A DNA stretch of 9,017 nt from Candidatus Cloacimonadota bacterium (lineage in GTDB: Bacteria; Cloacimonadota; Cloacimonadia; Cloacimonadales; WRIO01). The notes below the pieces were generated by a model that saw only the letters and a program-made list of their open reading frames with translations, was not told the DNA's origin and did no database searches. Of this stretch, positions 1 to 8,000 are shown in pieces. Position 1 is the first letter of the stretch. Each line of letters opens with the position of its first letter. Both the position numbers and the translations under genes were made by a program. The DNA is taken from NCBI GenBank assembly GCA_023230175.1, contig JALNXV010000125.1, forward strand, positions 1-9,017, given 5' to 3'.

Positions 1-1649
1 TTAACAGTTGGATTTTCAGCATTTATTACGAAAGTATGATTATTTAACATACTTTCACCACTACCCATCGCAAGAGCATTCATTTCTTGAAAACGTCTCA
101 TAAACTCATCATATATTACCATTGCAGGTAAATCTTTAGTTTTAAGACTTTTTGCTTCTATTGTAATCTTTTCATCATTAATCAAGTCTTTAAATTTCTC
201 TTGTAACTTCTGTGAAAAAGTCTTGTTATCTTGATCAACTATCTCAGCCTTATCTTTATCTACAAGCAAATCATTAACTTCTGAATCAATACGTACAAAT
301 CTTATATCTTGTATTTTCATTTCAAGGTGTTGCATTATATGAGTATCAAGTGGTGAATCACAAAAAACTATCTCAATATCTTGTTCTTTAATTAAATTTA
401 AGAGAGAGACTTGAGTATGTTCATTAACTCCGTAATAAATTTTAACAGGTTTTTCATCTTTTTTGTTTCTTTCAAGATACTCGTTAATAGTTACATAATC
501 ACCTTTTGAATTTTTAAAGATAAGATAATCTCTCATACTTTCAGCAAAGTCATCTTCTGTTAAGATTCCATATTTAACAACATTTTGTAAATCATCCCAA
601 TAAGACTCATATTTTTTTCTATCTTCTTTAAAAGTACTGATAAATTGATCACTAATCTTTTTAATAATATATTTTTTAATCTGTTGTACTTGAGTATCAT
701 TTTGTAAGAAGCTTCTGGAAACATTAAGCGGAATATCAGGAACATCAATTCCGCCTTTTAGCATAGTCATAAATTCCGGAATAAACTCTTTTAAATTGTC
801 TGCTACAAAAACATTGTTACAATAAAGCTTAACTTTTCCTTTTAACATCTCTAAATCTTGTTTCATCTTAGGGAAATACAAAATACCTTTTAATGTAAAT
901 GGAAAATCAGCATTCAAATGTATCCAAAATACTGGATCATTATAATCATGGAAAATATTTTTATAAAATTCTTTGTATTCTTCTTCTGTTACATCTTTAG
1001 GTTTTCTATTCCATAAAGCTTCCTTTTGATTAACCACTTCCTTATTAAACAAAATTGGATATTCCATAAAATTACAATACTTCTCTAATAATTCTTTAAT
1101 CTTAAAATCTTCAAGATATGCCTCAGAATCCTTATTTAAATACAAGGTAACTGTTGTTCCTACTTTTTTCCTTTTACCTTCTCCTGCTGAATATTCAACA
1201 GAGCCATCACATTCCCAAAATGCCGGGGTTGAACCTTCTTGGTATGATAATGAATCAATTGTAACTTTCTCAGAAACCATAAATGATGAATAAAATCCTA
1301 ATCCAAAATGACCAATAATTGCAGCTTGTTTATCTTTATATTTATTAATAAAATCTTCTGCTCCGGAAAAAGCAATTTGATTAATATACTTTTCTATTTC
1401 TTCTGCTGTCATTCCGATACCATTATCAATAATCGAAATCGTCTTTTTCTTTTTATCTATCTTAACTTCAATATTTAACTCTTCTAATTTAAGATTAGAA
1501 TCAAGTATCTTACGTTTATTACTTGCATCTGTAGCATTGGCTATCAATTCTCGTATAAAAATATCATGCTCTGAATATAACCATTTTTTTATTATTGGAA
1601 AAATATTTTCTGTATGAATACTCAAAGTTCCTTTTTGCTTATCTGACAT
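1..1649 (-). CDS. htpG: HtpG (bacterial Hsp90) molecular chaperone, C-terminus cut by the window edge
   Basis: This is a cytosolic ATP-dependent chaperone of the Hsp90 family, acting as a dimer on partly folded clients. From the ATG at 1649 an open frame of 549 codons runs to the left edge without a stop. The GHKL nucleotide-binding domain is intact: ELIANATDA with Glu34, Asn38 and Asp41, DNGIGM at 75-80, GHFGLGFYS at 113-121 and GTT at 164-166. The middle domain keeps NVSRSFLQ with the family's conserved arginine at residue 312. HtpG proteins are usually 610-640 residues, so roughly the last 60-90 (dimerisation domain end) lie outside. The start is supported by a perfect AGGAGG at 1655-1660, five bases upstream. 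The N-terminal TENIFPIIKK wording matches Bacteroidota-like HtpG. It has its own promoter candidate. No CIRCE-type dyad (TTAGCACTC/GAGTGCTAA) is visible upstream, so HrcA control is not indicated. Confidence 0.97.
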   Translation of the reverse strand, partial: MSDKQKGTLSIHTENIFPIIKKWLYSEHDIFIRELIANATDASNKRKILDSNLKLEELNIEVKIDKKKKTISIIDNGIGMTAEEIEKYINQIAFSGAEDFINKYKDKQAAIIGHFGLGFYSSFMVSEKVTIDSLSYQEGSTPAFWECDGSVEYSAGEGKRKKVGTTVTLYLNKDSEAYLEDFKIKELLEKYCNFMEYPILFNKEVVNQKEALWNRKPKDVTEEEYKEFYKNIFHDYNDPVFWIHLNADFPFTLKGILYFPKMKQDLEMLKGKVKLYCNNVFVADNLKEFIPEFMTMLKGGIDVPDIPLNVSRSFLQNDTQVQQIKKYIIKKISDQFISTFKEDRKKYESYWDDLQNVVKYGILTEDDFAESMRDYLIFKNSKGDYVTINEYLERNKKDEKPVKIYYGVNEHTQVSLLNLIKEQDIEIVFCDSPLDTHIMQHLEMKIQDIRFVRIDSEVNDLLVDKDKAEIVDQDNKTFSQKLQEKFKDLINDEKITIEAKSLKTKDLPAMVIYDEFMRRFQEMNALAMGSGESMLNNHTFVINAENPTV

Positions 1650-1709
1650 TTTTGCCTCCTTAGCTTTAACTTTTTTATTTTTTATCTTGTTTTCAATTCT
1701 TATATTGAT

Positions 1710-1737
1710 AAAATAATTGAGTATAGAAATTTGTCAA
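1710..1737 (-). promoter_or_regulatory. Candidate promoter of htpG
   Basis: On the minus strand, TTGACA (1737-1732) is followed after 16 bp by TATTTT (1715-1710). This is a perfect sigma-70-type -35 with a fair -10. It would give a leader of about 55 nt before the htpG start codon and lies 42 bp downstream of the stop codon of the preceding gene. That suggests htpG can be transcribed independently of its upstream neighbour. Confidence 0.5.
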
Positions 1738-1779
1738 CTATTTTTTTAGCAAACATCTCAACTGACTGCCAATATGCTT

Positions 1780-3291
1780 CTATTTAAGAAAAGTCAATTT
1801 AGTGTTTACTCTCTCATTATACATACACTCTATATGATAAAGTAAATTTTTTGCAATAGGGTCATAAAGCTTTACATTTGAAAATCCTACATCCTTTGTT
1901 GAAAAAAAATAAGCAATATCAAGATTATTTTTTGTTCTTGGTAATATTCCGCAAAAAATAAAATTCAGCTCTATTAACTTCTGTTCCATATCTTCAGAAA
2001 AAGCTTGTACGGTTGGAATCGTAAGCAATATACTTTCTATTCCGGAAATCATTGCAGTAAAAATTCGATTCATTAAGATTGAATACCAATCATTCCCTAA
2101 TTTATTTATTGAAATGGTAGCATTTTGCAAGGATTTGTTAAATTCACAGTTAAGTTCAGTCTCAACTTCGGGTAAATCTCCATATTCAACAACAATGTTG
2201 ATGTCACATTTAGCGTTTTCAAGGATATCAGATATAATAGATTTATGCTTTTCTGAAGTTAAATACATATATTGAACATCCATATTTCTATTTAAATGAT
2301 AAGTATATAAACCGGACTCTCTATACTCATTTTCAGTTGAAATCCCAATAAAATTAGCATTGGGCATCATATTAACAAATATTAACCATGGCTTAAATCC
2401 ATTATAAACTCTGGACAACATTTTTTGTGAAATAATATGACTCGTTACAGCACTTGCCATAAAATAATCACAATTATATGGATTACTTTTTAAATATTCA
2501 TCAACACTTTTCATTAAAAGCATACCGGCTGTACTACTCCGATACTCCGGTAAAATCATTGCTGAACCTAATTCTGCTGATAACTTATTATCATAGGGGT
2601 ATTTTAAAATAAAAGCTCCGATAACCTTATCTCCATGATCTATAACTGTAATGTCATATACTTTTTGTTCCATTAAAAGTTTCAGACTATCAATATCATA
2701 TAAATCTCTAAACCAGTATGTATATCTATAAGTCATATATACAAGATTGATTATTTCAGGAATATCTTTATCAGTTGCGGAACGAATAGTTTTTTTACCT
2801 TGGGTTTGTTCTCTATTATAAACATCGGGCAAAAGGGATTTTTTAAAATTAATAATCTCAATTTTTTTATAAATCTTGATTAACCATCCGGAATTAAACT
2901 GATTAACAAAAGAAAAATCATCAGATAACTCTTTTACTAATTTATACCATAAACCATCTTCTGATTTCTCATCTAAAAAGTCAAAAGTAGGTATTAAACT
3001 CTCATGAACAGGAGGCCCAATATCAATAATTTCAAAATATATACCCTTATCTTCAATAACCTTGACAAGAATATTAATATGAGCAAGCATCTTACTATCA
3101 ATAAATTTATTAATTACATATACTAAACACTCTTCCAATAACAAAATTATCTGGCTACATTCTTTTCCATTTGCACCTGCTAACTTACATACACCTTCAA
3201 CAAAATTCTGAGCAATTGGAATAAAACATTTATCATAATTTACACTAATTGAAGAAGAAAAAAGACATTGATCATCATTGATTTCATACAT
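1780..3291 (-). CDS. RsbW-like ATPase domain fused to a GNAT acetyltransferase region
   Basis: A 503-residue cytosolic protein with three regions. Residues 10-145 resemble the GHKL ATPase fold of anti-sigma kinases (RsbW/SpoIIAB). The N-box region is at 51-65, a DIGPP G1-like motif at 90-94, and an EDGLWYKLVKEL segment at 111-122 stands where the ATP-lid motif would be. Residues 168-310 resemble a GNAT N-acetyltransferase, with the acetyl-CoA loop around ILPEYRSSTAG (246-256). Residues 335-503 match the C-terminal region seen in this fusion family (LNFIFCGILP at 442-450). Key residues are eroded: Tyr58 stands where the Mg-binding Asn of the N-box should be, and only Arg251 and Gly256 of the RGxGxG loop remain. 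ATP and acetyl-CoA use are therefore uncertain. The start is backed by AAGGAG at 3299-3304, seven bases upstream. Known relatives are mostly uncharacterised; a regulatory role is inference. Confidence 0.85.
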   Translation of the reverse strand: MYEINDDQCLFSSSISVNYDKCFIPIAQNFVEGVCKLAGANGKECSQIILLLEECLVYVINKFIDSKMLAHINILVKVIEDKGIYFEIIDIGPPVHESLIPTFDFLDEKSEDGLWYKLVKELSDDFSFVNQFNSGWLIKIYKKIEIINFKKSLLPDVYNREQTQGKKTIRSATDKDIPEIINLVYMTYRYTYWFRDLYDIDSLKLLMEQKVYDITVIDHGDKVIGAFILKYPYDNKLSAELGSAMILPEYRSSTAGMLLMKSVDEYLKSNPYNCDYFMASAVTSHIISQKMLSRVYNGFKPWLIFVNMMPNANFIGISTENEYRESGLYTYHLNRNMDVQYMYLTSEKHKSIISDILENAKCDINIVVEYGDLPEVETELNCEFNKSLQNATISINKLGNDWYSILMNRIFTAMISGIESILLTIPTVQAFSEDMEQKLIELNFIFCGILPRTKNNLDIAYFFSTKDVGFSNVKLYDPIAKNLLYHIECMYNERVNTKLTFLK

Positions 3292-3410
3292 TTAAAAACT
3301 CCTTAATATGAGATTATACACTAAAAAGCTGTAAAATAATTCTTACAAACATACTTAAATATTTCAAAAACACCTTAACCATAAAGATATCAATTAATAA
3401 GTCTCTTACT

Positions 3411-3438
3411 ATCAAAAATATATTAAACAAAACGTCAA
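3411..3438 (-). promoter_or_regulatory. Candidate promoter of the ATPase-GNAT fusion gene
   Basis: TTGACG (3438-3433, minus strand) is followed after 16 bp by TTTGAT (3416-3411). The -35 is good and the -10 is mediocre (4 of 6 to consensus). It would leave a leader of about 110 nt before the start codon at 3291. It lies within 45 bp downstream of the GyrI-like gene, so the fusion gene may be expressed separately. Proximal to the -35 is a perfect 11-bp palindrome at 3440-3450. Confidence 0.35.
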
Positions 3439-3439
3439 A

Positions 3440-3450
3440 CTATTCAATAG
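3440..3450. repeat. Perfect 11-bp palindrome abutting a -35 box
   Basis: CTATT-C-AATAG is a perfect inverted repeat with a single central base. It ends one base upstream of the TTGACG -35 candidate for the ATPase-GNAT gene. Its position would suit a regulator site, but arms of five mostly A/T bases can occur by chance in this base composition. Confidence 0.25.
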
Positions 3451-3476
3451 CCTTCTTATTATTCTCATTTATATAT

Positions 3477-3974
3477 TCAAATAACAGGGACAAATAATTT
3501 TGCAATAGGTTTACTTGCATAACCATCAGATTTATATTTAGTAATAAACTCATTATCATATTCAACAAATACAGGGAGTGTTTGATTTTGCTTTAGATTA
3601 TTTTCAGGAATCCATTTATCCATAATAAATTTTAAAGCCTGCAAAACATCTAAATTCCCGGTCTTAATAAATGAAGTTGTTGCATAATTCCCTTCAGGTA
3701 TAGAAAAAGCTTTCATATCATTAGATATCAAATCATTACTTTCAACTTCTACGCCCATATAATAATTAAAATTAGGTGAATCAGGTTTCTTATCAAACAA
3801 ACATATTTGATTTTTATTTAATCTATTTGGTATAGATTCAAAGCTATTTTCTTGCATAATATTATGAAAAAAAGGTGGGATATCATTTGCTTGACGATTC
3901 TCAATAAACGTTGTGTGCAATACAAAACCAATCAATTTACTCTTTTGCCTCAATACTAATTTCACTTCATACAT
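3477..3974 (-). CDS. GyrI-like/AraC effector-binding domain protein (stand-alone)
   Basis: A 165-residue soluble protein that resembles the SOUL/GyrI-type small-molecule binding domain (GyrI-like, AraC effector-binding families), which is found alone or as the sensor part of MerR- and AraC-type regulators. Family-like features in order are: KLIGFVLHTT near the N-terminus (13-22), the IPNR turn (48-51), YYMGVEVES (71-79), the SIPEGNYATT strand (91-100), the helix with MDKWIPENN (118-126), the acidic FVEYDNE region (136-142) and a closing KLFVPVI strand. There is no DNA-binding domain, and the length is typical of a free-standing domain. The start is supported by AGGAG at 3984-3988, nine bases upstream. 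A strong promoter candidate and a leader of about 120 nt with a dyad precede it. The ligand cannot be told from sequence. Stand-alone members are known as drug-binding or gyrase-inhibitor-like proteins, so a stress or detoxification role is possible but inferred. Confidence 0.8.
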   Translation of the reverse strand: MYEVKLVLRQKSKLIGFVLHTTFIENRQANDIPPFFHNIMQENSFESIPNRLNKNQICLFDKKPDSPNFNYYMGVEVESNDLISNDMKAFSIPEGNYATTSFIKTGNLDVLQALKFIMDKWIPENNLKQNQTLPVFVEYDNEFITKYKSDGYASKPIAKLFVPVI

Positions 3975-4012
3975 ATTAGTTATCTCCTCTAATTTAAAAC
4001 TATTAATCTAAA

Positions 4013-4039
4013 ATCGTAAAAATAATGAAATATTACGAT
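4013..4039. promoter_or_regulatory. 7-bp dyad (ATCGTAA/TTACGAT) in the leader of the GyrI-like gene
   Basis: ATCGTAA at 4013-4019 and its exact reverse complement TTACGAT at 4033-4039 are separated by 13 bp, so the half-site centres are 20 bp apart, about two helical turns. It lies between the predicted transcription start (about 4094) and the start codon at 3974. It could be an operator for a dimeric regulator or a weak hairpin in the leader RNA. The pairing stops at seven bases on both sides. Confidence 0.35.
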
Positions 4040-4100
4040 ATCAATATCAAAATCTAATTACAAATTAACACTATACATCCTTTAAACTTAACTGAAATTT

Positions 4101-4128
4101 ATAATATTTATAAACTATTTCTCGTCAA
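4101..4128 (-). promoter_or_regulatory. Candidate promoter of the GyrI-like gene
   Basis: TTGACG (4128-4123, minus strand), a 16-bp spacer and TATTAT (4106-4101) make the best-matching sigma-70-type promoter in the window. Transcription would start near 4094 and give an unusually long leader of about 120 nt before the GyrI-like start codon. It lies 38 bp beyond the stop codon of the DUF998-like gene. Confidence 0.5.
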
Positions 4129-4166
4129 GTAATTTTAGTAATTTAGCAAAAAATATTAAAAATTAA

Positions 4167-4781
4167 TTATCCCAAAAATCTTACTATTATCCAAATCATA
4201 AAAGGAGCATAGCTCAATGCACAAATCATTCTTTGCCAAAGACCAGATAATGCAAATATGGTATTTTTAAATTTTTGGTTTTCTCCTAAAACAAAAAACA
4301 CAAATGAAATTAAGCTTAAAACAAAAAACACAAGACTCAAAATACCAAAAATTGGTTGATTCTTTCTAAATTGTAAAATAGATAAAAGAAAAGGGGCAAC
4401 CTGTAATGATATAAAGCCTAATACTGACCCGACTCCGTGTATTTTTGTAAAAAGAGTAACATTATCTTTTTGTTCATTAATAGGGAATATACCTGATATA
4501 ACCTCATCACCTATACCATACAAGATAAACATTATCAATAACGTAATAGCTAAACCATTATAAATATAAGAATAATATTCAAAAATATAATACCCAAACA
4601 AAGTAATTGTACATCCGGAAATAATCATCCAAAAATTGTATAATGTTCCTAATGGGCTTCGCTTACATCCTAAAACACTCATTACAGTTTGAGTATAATT
4701 ATAATTCTTATATGGTATAGCAATTAAAAAAGGAATTAGTAAATCAATCAACATTACTATTAATACAAACATCAAAAACAT
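4167..4781 (-). CDS. DUF998-like six-helix membrane protein
   Basis: A 204-residue integral inner-membrane protein of unknown function. Six hydrophobic segments are visible at about 3-22, 48-68, 74-95, 113-136, 144-165 and 182-202. Features resembling the DUF998 family are the TQTVMSVLG and KRSPLGTLYN stretch after the first helix (30-49), SGIFPINEQ (96-104), HGVGS (115-119) and the late GLWQR motif (180-184). No catalytic motif is recognised. The start follows an in-frame TAA closely, so it cannot extend upstream. GGAGG at 4794-4798 lies 12 bases from the ATG, a longer spacing than for the other genes. A weak promoter candidate (TTGATG 4850-4845, TAATAT 4826-4821, 18-bp spacer) straddles the left end of the MITE-like element. 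Residues 151-165 contain a short internal duplication. Its neighbours suggest no specific substrate. Confidence 0.8.
   Translation of the reverse strand: MFLMFVLIVMLIDLLIPFLIAIPYKNYNYTQTVMSVLGCKRSPLGTLYNFWMIISGCTITLFGYYIFEYYSYIYNGLAITLLIMFILYGIGDEVISGIFPINEQKDNVTLFTKIHGVGSVLGFISLQVAPFLLSILQFRKNQPIFGILSLVFFVLSLISFVFFVLGENQKFKNTIFALSGLWQRMICALSYAPFMIWIIVRFLG
4287..4333. repeat. 17-bp direct repeat with 30-bp period inside the DUF998-like gene
   Basis: The sequence taaaacaaaaaacacaa occurs exactly at 4287-4303 and again at 4317-4333. The 30-bp period is ten codons, so the frame is kept, and both copies encode the VFFVL stretch of the fifth membrane helix (residues 151-155 and 161-165). This looks like a small in-frame duplication or a composition effect of a hydrophobic helix. 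Confidence 0.6.
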
Positions 4782-4858
4782 ATTTTAAATCATCCTCCAA
4801 TCATTTATCATAACTACAATATATTACTAAAGGCTGTTGAATAACATCAAACACTGTT

Positions 4859-4879
4859 CTATCAGCTTCCAGCTTGTAG
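4859..4879. repeat. Hairpin 1 of the MITE-like element
   Basis: CTATCAGCT (4859-4867) pairs with AGCTTGTAG (4871-4879) around the loop TCC. Eight of nine positions pair, one of them G-T, with the single mismatch at the central fifth position. No T-tract follows, so it is not a classical terminator. Confidence 0.5.
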
Positions 4880-4912
4880 TTTCATAAAATATTGTACCTA
4901 TTGCTTAAGGTT

Positions 4913-4949
4913 TTGAGTGCAAGCAAGATGCTCGCACAACAGTAGTTTT
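4913..4949 (+). repeat. Dispersed hairpin repeat, copy 1
   Basis: This 37-nt unit matches 8980-9017 in reverse complement at 36 positions, with one substitution and one single-base gap. Its core is a hairpin: GTGCAAGCA (4917-4925), loop AGA, TGCTCGCAC (4929-4937), followed by aacagtagtttt. On the minus strand the central mismatch becomes a G-U pair, so the RNA read in the direction of the genes would fold better. It starts 113 bp beyond the S8 stop codon in the transcribed direction. Confidence 0.75.
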
Positions 4950-5061
4950 GAGACAGCCTCTTCCGGTTTGTAGAAAGCGTATAAAATGATGGTATTTCAA
5001 TTAATATTCCTTACATCTGTTAATTTATAATATTAAAATTAAACACATCATAGAAAAAAAA

Positions 5062-8000
5062 TTATTTCAATAAAATCATTTTCTTTGTTGAAGTGTAAGT
5101 CCCTGATTTTATTCTATATAAGTATATACCGTTTCCAACAGAGTTATTAGAATTATCTTTAGCATTCCAGATAACTTGATAATCACCCGGTTTATGATTT
5201 TCATTAACAAGTTCTTTTATCTTTTGTCCTTTAATATTATATATCTCTAATAAGACATTGCCCGGCTCACCAATTGTATAAGATATTGTTGTTATGGGGT
5301 TAAAAGGATTAGGATAGTTGCTAATCAATTTTGTAATATAAGGTATAACATTAATATCATTTTCAGAAGTATGTAACTCAACTTGAATATCATCAATCTT
5401 CAAATATGCCTGATCGGTAACGTTATGATGTCTAAAAGCAATATATTTAACTTCTGAACTTAATTCAATACTTCTTGAAATCCAAGAGTTATTATTAACA
5501 ATTTCGCTAAAAAAAGGTTCAAAACTTGATTCTTGATTATCAGTTGTTGATACCATTACAGAATAATATTCTTGTGCTGTTTCAGGTTGACTTGTTATCC
5601 AATAATTAAGCTCAAAAGATTGTATATTATTAGATTCTGAAACACCAAGTTTAGGTAATATAAGCCAATTATCAGGAGTTAAGATTTCTCCATTATCTAA
5701 CCTTGAAACGCTTACAGCACAGGTAATACCTTCATAAGCTACTTCATCACCGGAAAAACCAAACCAATAAACACCATCATTATCACTATCTCTAATTATC
5801 CAACCTTTGGGTGGGAAATATATACTTTCAAAACCTTCATTATAAGGGAAGTCTTCAATAACATAATCTCCAATAAAGATTTCAGCCATTATTGATGTTG
5901 ATTCTTCTTGATTATAGACTGCAGTTACAGCATAAGAATACTCACCTTCAAGCAAATCAGATTCTGTGTAGTTTAATTCTAATATTGGTGTTTCGGTTAA
6001 AAGTATATTATTTTTATACACATTATAACCAATTAAGACACGGGCTGTAGTTAAACTATCGGGTTCATCCCAAGATAAAGTTAAAAAATTACCATCAAAT
6101 ACAGTAGCTTTTAAATTTCTTGGAGGTAAAATTATATCTTCGGGGATAATCTCAAAATCTGATAGTTTTCTTGATGAAATATATAAATCTGTTGAATTAA
6201 TAGATCTAATACCCGTAATATTGACAAGAGAGCTTGGGATAGCAGTTCCTATATAATCTGAATTTTCCGAAATTGCTTTAAAATTGTGTTCAAAAGACCC
6301 GTCATACAATCCATAATACAAACTATCTACAAAATTTCCTTCTTGTAGAAATTCGAGACTATCTACTTTAACTAACATTGCTTGATAAAGTTGTGGGAAA
6401 GAATTCATTTCTTCCAATGAAGTTTGAATAGGAATTATTTCATTTCCTGTCGAACTTGGCTCTCCAAAATCAATATAAGGGATAAATTTTATTAAACCTT
6501 CATAATTTTCAATATTACCAATTAAACCGGTTATCCCATCACCAATATTATAAATATTTGTCACTATTCCATCTGTGTTTTCAATAAAAATTCCTGCTTC
6601 AGTATCTTGAACATATAATTGAATACTATCTGCATAACTTACAATTACTTCTTCAGATAACGAATACAAAGTTTCATCTCCGGAAACAGAAGCACGTAAT
6701 TCTGCAAGATTATCTATAGGCACTGGAAATTCATAATGTGAAGTAATTATTTCACTCGGCTCAAGTGAATCAGAGTAAGCTATTGCTTTTAAGATAGTAT
6801 TTTCATATACCAAAAATGAACTTGTATAAAGATTTGATGTTTCATCAGGTATAGTATTATCAAGAGTATAATATATTGAAGAATTTTCAGTAGCACATAC
6901 GATAGAGATAGAAATTGAATCAATATATAACCCACTACCCGGACTAATAATTGGTGTTGCTACCATATTTTCAAAATACGAATGAATACCAAGATAATCA
7001 AAAGTATCTAAATCATATATTATCCACTCAGAATCTTCTAAATAATTTCCGGACTGTTCCTCCCAATTTGTATTACCTTTAAAAATAGAATTTTTACGAA
7101 CCAAGGTATGATTTACAGTAGCATTTAATATACCTGCTACACCCCACCCATTTTCAGAAATATCTAAATTATTGCCAATAGTATCAATAAGCTGATTTTC
7201 ATAAAAAAGACCAATAGAATCATCTCCATTAAAAAAGCATACTTCTGAAGCAACATCACCTAAGGTTTGAATTTCTATACTTGCTTCAGGATGATAAATA
7301 ACTAATGTTTGGTTAGATTCAAGCACTCCATTTAAGTTAAGAGAATCCCCCCATACATTTTCTCCTTCTCCCAATCTAACACAAAAGCCGGATAAATCAA
7401 TATCATAACTATATGGATTAAAAATCTCTAAAGCTTTATTATGCTCTGAACCATCAATATATTCTGAAAAAAATAATGATTTATGATTTTCATCAGGATG
7501 ATTTAAGGCTAATACATCCAAGACCGGTCTATAAGCATTTAATCTACCACCGGTTACAGTTATTCCATCTAAAGAAGGAATCGGATCAACACCTGATAAA
7601 ATGATTTCTCTAAAAATTAAAGCTAATTGCTCAGGATTTTCGTCATAAAGTTGTAATAATTCTTCATTTGAAACTTTATACATAAGTCCAATTACGCCGG
7701 ATACATGAGGAGTGGCCATTGACGTACCAGTATTATTTGCATAACCTAAACCCAAAGGGACTGTTGATAACACAGATGTCCCCGGAGCACCTAAATCTAT
7801 TGTTGTCAAGCCATAAGCTGCACCATTATTTTTATTATCCGTATTAGTTGTATTAGTAACAGTAATAAGATATGAAGAAGTAAAACTTGTCGGTATATCT
7901 CCAACTTGATCCACATTAGCATTCATATTCATAGTAGCAACAGCTGAAAGAATTCCGGCTTCACCCATTAAATTATACATTTCACCCCAAATTGGATAAT

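Larger units (their letters stand above)
4831..4959. mobile_element. MITE-like element of 129 bp with short inverted ends and two hairpins
   Basis: The ends AGGCTGT (4831-4837) and ACAGCCT (4953-4959) are exact reverse complements. Read inward, the first 15 bases of the two ends agree at 12 positions. Inside are two hairpins with the same geometry: 4 bp, one mismatch, 4 bp, then a 3-nt loop (4859-4879 and 4917-4937). The stretch has clearly higher G+C than the flanks and no coding capacity. No clear target-site duplication is seen beside the ends. It fills about half of the 280-bp gap between the S8 protease gene and the DUF998-like gene; I see no gene in the rest of that gap. An insertion-sequence remnant is the alternative. 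Confidence 0.4.

Noticed and set aside
560..748. Open frame of 62 codons on the minus strand
   Set aside because: It overlaps the strongly supported htpG reading frame in another phase and has no recognisable features.
1650..1779. CIRCE-type heat-shock operator upstream of htpG
   Set aside because: No TTAGCACTC-N9-GAGTGCTAA dyad or close variant is present.
3386..4045. Shared 9-mer GATATCAAT in the leaders of the ATPase-GNAT gene (3386-3394) and the GyrI-like gene (4037-4045)
   Set aside because: Nine mostly A/T bases recurring in two AT-rich leaders at different distances from the start codons is within chance; there is no wider similarity.
4911..4949. Repeat copy 1 as a rho-independent terminator
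   Set aside because: The hairpin is followed by aacagtagtttt only on the plus strand, where no gene precedes it. On the gene strand the following bases are not a T-tract.
5040..5075. T-rich run just after the S8 stop codon as an intrinsic terminator
   Set aside because: Eight T residues follow the stop on the minus strand, but the only possible stem before them is five A/T pairs with a 2-nt loop, too weak to support a call.
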